From Bacilli bacterium (GTDB lineage: Bacteria > Bacillota_I > Bacilli_A > RFN20 > CAG-288): a stretch of 6,988 bases of DNA. The notes under the pieces were generated by a model. It was given only the letters and a program-made list of their open reading frames with translations, was not told the origin of the DNA and did no database searches. Below, piece after piece: positions 5,152 to 6,988 of the stretch (position 1 is its first letter; every line of letters starts with the position of its first letter). A program made the position numbers and the translations under genes. Where the stretch lies: contig CAAGLY010000038.1 in the NCBI GenBank assembly GCA_900770925.1, positions 1-6,988 of the forward strand. Reading direction: 5' to 3'.

Positions 5152-6988
5152 ATGAAACTTTCTTGTATATCTAAGTCGTTTGATAGTAAAGTCCTTTTTT
5201 CCTCCCTTAATTTATCGTTTGAAGCTGGGCTAAGGGTGATCCAAGGCAAATCTGGATGTGGTAAGACAACGCTGAGGAAAATTAGGATGGGTAAGGAACA
5301 GCCTACAACTGGGACTGTTGTTCCTTTTTCTTCCTTCTCTTATTGTGGAAGGGATGACTCTCTTTTTTCTGTTTTCTCTCTAGAGGAGAATATCAATTGT
5401 TTTCTGAAGGATTATAATCAGAACAAATTGAAACTGCTGCTTACTGATTTTTCGTTTGATTCATTTATGAGAACTCCGCTTAACGAATTATCCGGCGGAG
5501 AAAGAAGAAAGGCAGAAATCATTTTCTGTTTATTGAAAGAAGCAGACTGTTATTTCCTAGATGAACCTTTTGCTTCATTGGATAGCCAGTCAAAAAAGGT
5601 TCTTGTGCGTTGGATTGATTCTTTACGGAAAGAAAAAGCGGTTGTTCTTATCAATCATGATTTCTCGATTGATAGGAGGCCAGACTTCGTTGTCTCCTTT
5701 GAAAACAATGGTTCAGTTAAAGTAAAAGAAGAAAAAGGCAATCTTATTAAAAAAGAAAAAGATAGTTCTGAATGCAGTGCCAGAATGCATTCTGTTTTCC
5801 TGCATAGGCTGAAACGAAATGGAGTTCTTTCTATCACTAAGATCATTTTTATGTCCTTGGCATGTTTTTTCTTTGCACTTGCTCTTTCCTTTACGGATAC
5901 GAATTCACAGGCAGAGAAGAACAGGATTTCAAGGAACAACAATCCTTATTCCTCCTTCCGATTCACAAGGAATCAGGAAAGCTATCTTTCAGCAGAAACG
6001 GAAAAAGAAATCAAAAGCTGTGGGTCGTATCATGGTATTAGGGAAGGCATGAGGCGTGATGGACAGCCATACCTCTTTTTCTCTTCGAAGTCTGTTCCGG
6101 ATAATCAGATGCTCTTTTTTTCTAATGAAGAGAACTTAGAATCCGCATTTTTTCAATATTCCGAATTAGAATACGATGAGACTAGTCTGTCTTTCCGGAA
6201 ACTGACTGCTGGTGACCAATCCTATTCTGAAAGGAAAGAAGTTCAGCAGACTGCTCGAGTTATTAATGGTACAGAAGGAAAAAAGAAAAATCTTGTTGCC
6301 CTTTCCCCTTCTCTGTTTGATCAGATTCTTTGCCATGGTTTAGAAAAACTCCATTTCCTGGATCAGCAAGGCTATTTTGTCTCCTTTAATTCATTAGCCG
6401 CCTTCAATTATTTCACCGATTCCTTTTTGATCCGTCTCAATGTCTCTTATCTATCAAGCGGAACGGAATTAAGGATAGATCAGGAACATCCTTTCGCCCT
6501 CTCTTTCCCTAATATCAACAAAGACAGGGATGTCTTAATTGATAATTATGGGAAAAGGAAAACAACAGATTTCGGGAATGACCGGTATATGGTCATTGGA
6601 TCATCTCTTTATCAGGACATTCTTCTGCACCAGAATATTGATTCAGATAACAGGCGGCTCTCCTATATCTTATCTAGAGAAGACTATTCTTATATCAGGA
6701 ATGGAGCTTTGTCTCCTTTAGATGTTATCCCTGACTATTCTTCTTTCGGAAAACAGAGACAGATTCTTTTCTATGTTTTGTTTTCCGCCTGTTTTATCGG
6801 CTATGTTTTACTTTTCTTCTTCTCCTATCCGAAAGAAAAGGAGTACATTAAGGAAAGAAATGATGTCCTATTCTATCAGGGATGTAAAAAGATTCATGTT
6901 TTTTCTTTTATCCAGGCTCTTATTCCGATACTCCCTGCTTTTTTTGCTTCCTTGATTCTTTACTATTTCTGCTTCCTTCCATTGTCTA
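5152..6988 (+). CDS. ABC transporter, fused ATPase and FtsX-like permease, C-terminus cut by window end
   Basis: 612 codons are visible without a stop. The N-terminal ATPase (about 1-200) has Walker A GKSGCGKT (32-39), signature LSGGE (113-117), Walker B CYFLDEP (133-139), D-loop SLD and the switch His169 (NHD). A membrane segment follows (about 231-247), then an outer domain of about 290 residues, then two more segments (about 538-557 and 586-608). These flank a cytoplasmic loop with KERNDVLFYQGCKKIHV (567-583), typical of FtsX/MacB permeases. The layout resembles MacB-type or peptide-responsive exporters; the substrate is unknown. The usual Q-loop glutamine is replaced by an AGG-coded residue (67). 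AGG occurs 18 times; with AGG as Met, TLMKIMMG (40-47) fits the hydrophobic helix after Walker A. The start has a good ribosome site, AAGGAAGG (5140-5147). It is transcribed divergently from tdk. Confidence 0.9.
   Translation, partial: MKLSCISKSFDSKVLFSSLNLSFEAGLRVIQGKSGCGKTTLRKIRMGKEQPTTGTVVPFSSFSYCGRDDSLFSVFSLEENINCFLKDYNQNKLKLLLTDFSFDSFMRTPLNELSGGERRKAEIIFCLLKEADCYFLDEPFASLDSQSKKVLVRWIDSLRKEKAVVLINHDFSIDRRPDFVVSFENNGSVKVKEEKGNLIKKEKDSSECSARMHSVFLHRLKRNGVLSITKIIFMSLACFFFALALSFTDTNSQAEKNRISRNNNPYSSFRFTRNQESYLSAETEKEIKSCGSYHGIREGMRRDGQPYLFFSSKSVPDNQMLFFSNEENLESAFFQYSELEYDETSLSFRKLTAGDQSYSERKEVQQTARVINGTEGKKKNLVALSPSLFDQILCHGLEKLHFLDQQGYFVSFNSLAAFNYFTDSFLIRLNVSYLSSGTELRIDQEHPFALSFPNINKDRDVLIDNYGKRKTTDFGNDRYMVIGSSLYQDILLHQNIDSDNRRLSYILSREDYSYIRNGALSPLDVIPDYSSFGKQRQILFYVLFSACFIGYVLLFFFSYPKEKEYIKERNDVLFYQGCKKIHVFSFIQALIPILPAFFASLILYYFCFLPLS

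Overview
The window looks like low-GC Gram-positive (Bacilli-type) chromosomal DNA from a lineage that does not use the standard genetic code. In all four native protein genes the codon AGG falls where methionine or another large hydrophobic residue belongs. Examples are the Met before the TGDGVND motif and the Met of the 'VAM' motif in the P-type ATPase, 'GPMP' in thymidine kinase, and 'TDDTVMTMAV' and 'GMRISP' in the ADP-ribosylglycohydrolase. Conserved arginines are written CGN or AGA. My codon-by-codon reading gives 66 AGG codons against 20 ATG codons (start codons included), so AGG is the main methionine codon. As I recall it, a computational survey (Codetta, Shulgina and Eddy 2021) reported AGG-to-Met in a clade of uncultivated Bacilli; this window fits that description. 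Standard-code translations of these genes show spurious arginines, some inside membrane helices.

Left edge (1-431): the minus strand carries the first 37 codons of a chloramphenicol acetyltransferase gene (cat) running off the window, with an extended -10 promoter. Upstream of it is a stretch of about 220 bp, rich in inverted repeats and in the motif CGTAC, with no convincing gene. It ends at a strong intrinsic terminator. Next comes tRNA-Lys(CUU) with encoded CCA and its own promoter (432-561). The cat fragment has no AGG codon and uses ATG for its internal Met, so it may be a recent acquisition from a standard-code donor.

Centre (641-4731): a tight minus-strand operon is read in the order tdk (thymidine kinase, 199 codons), a large P-type cation ATPase (872 codons), then an ADP-ribosylglycohydrolase (292 codons). 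tdk and the ATPase overlap by 7 nt. The ATPase stop directly abuts the hydrolase start. An extended -10 promoter lies just upstream of tdk.

Right (4732-6988): a divergent intergenic region of about 420 bp holds three half-sites on an exact 20-bp period, the last completing a perfect 26-bp palindrome. This looks like a regulator-binding array. It is followed by a plus-strand promoter and a gene for a fused ABC ATPase/FtsX-like permease (MacB-like layout) that is cut by the window end.

The genes do not form one obvious pathway: nucleoside salvage, ion transport, ADP-ribose removal and an ABC export or stress-type system. The strongest biological message is the recoded AGG codon and what it implies for annotation and for acquiring foreign genes such as cat.
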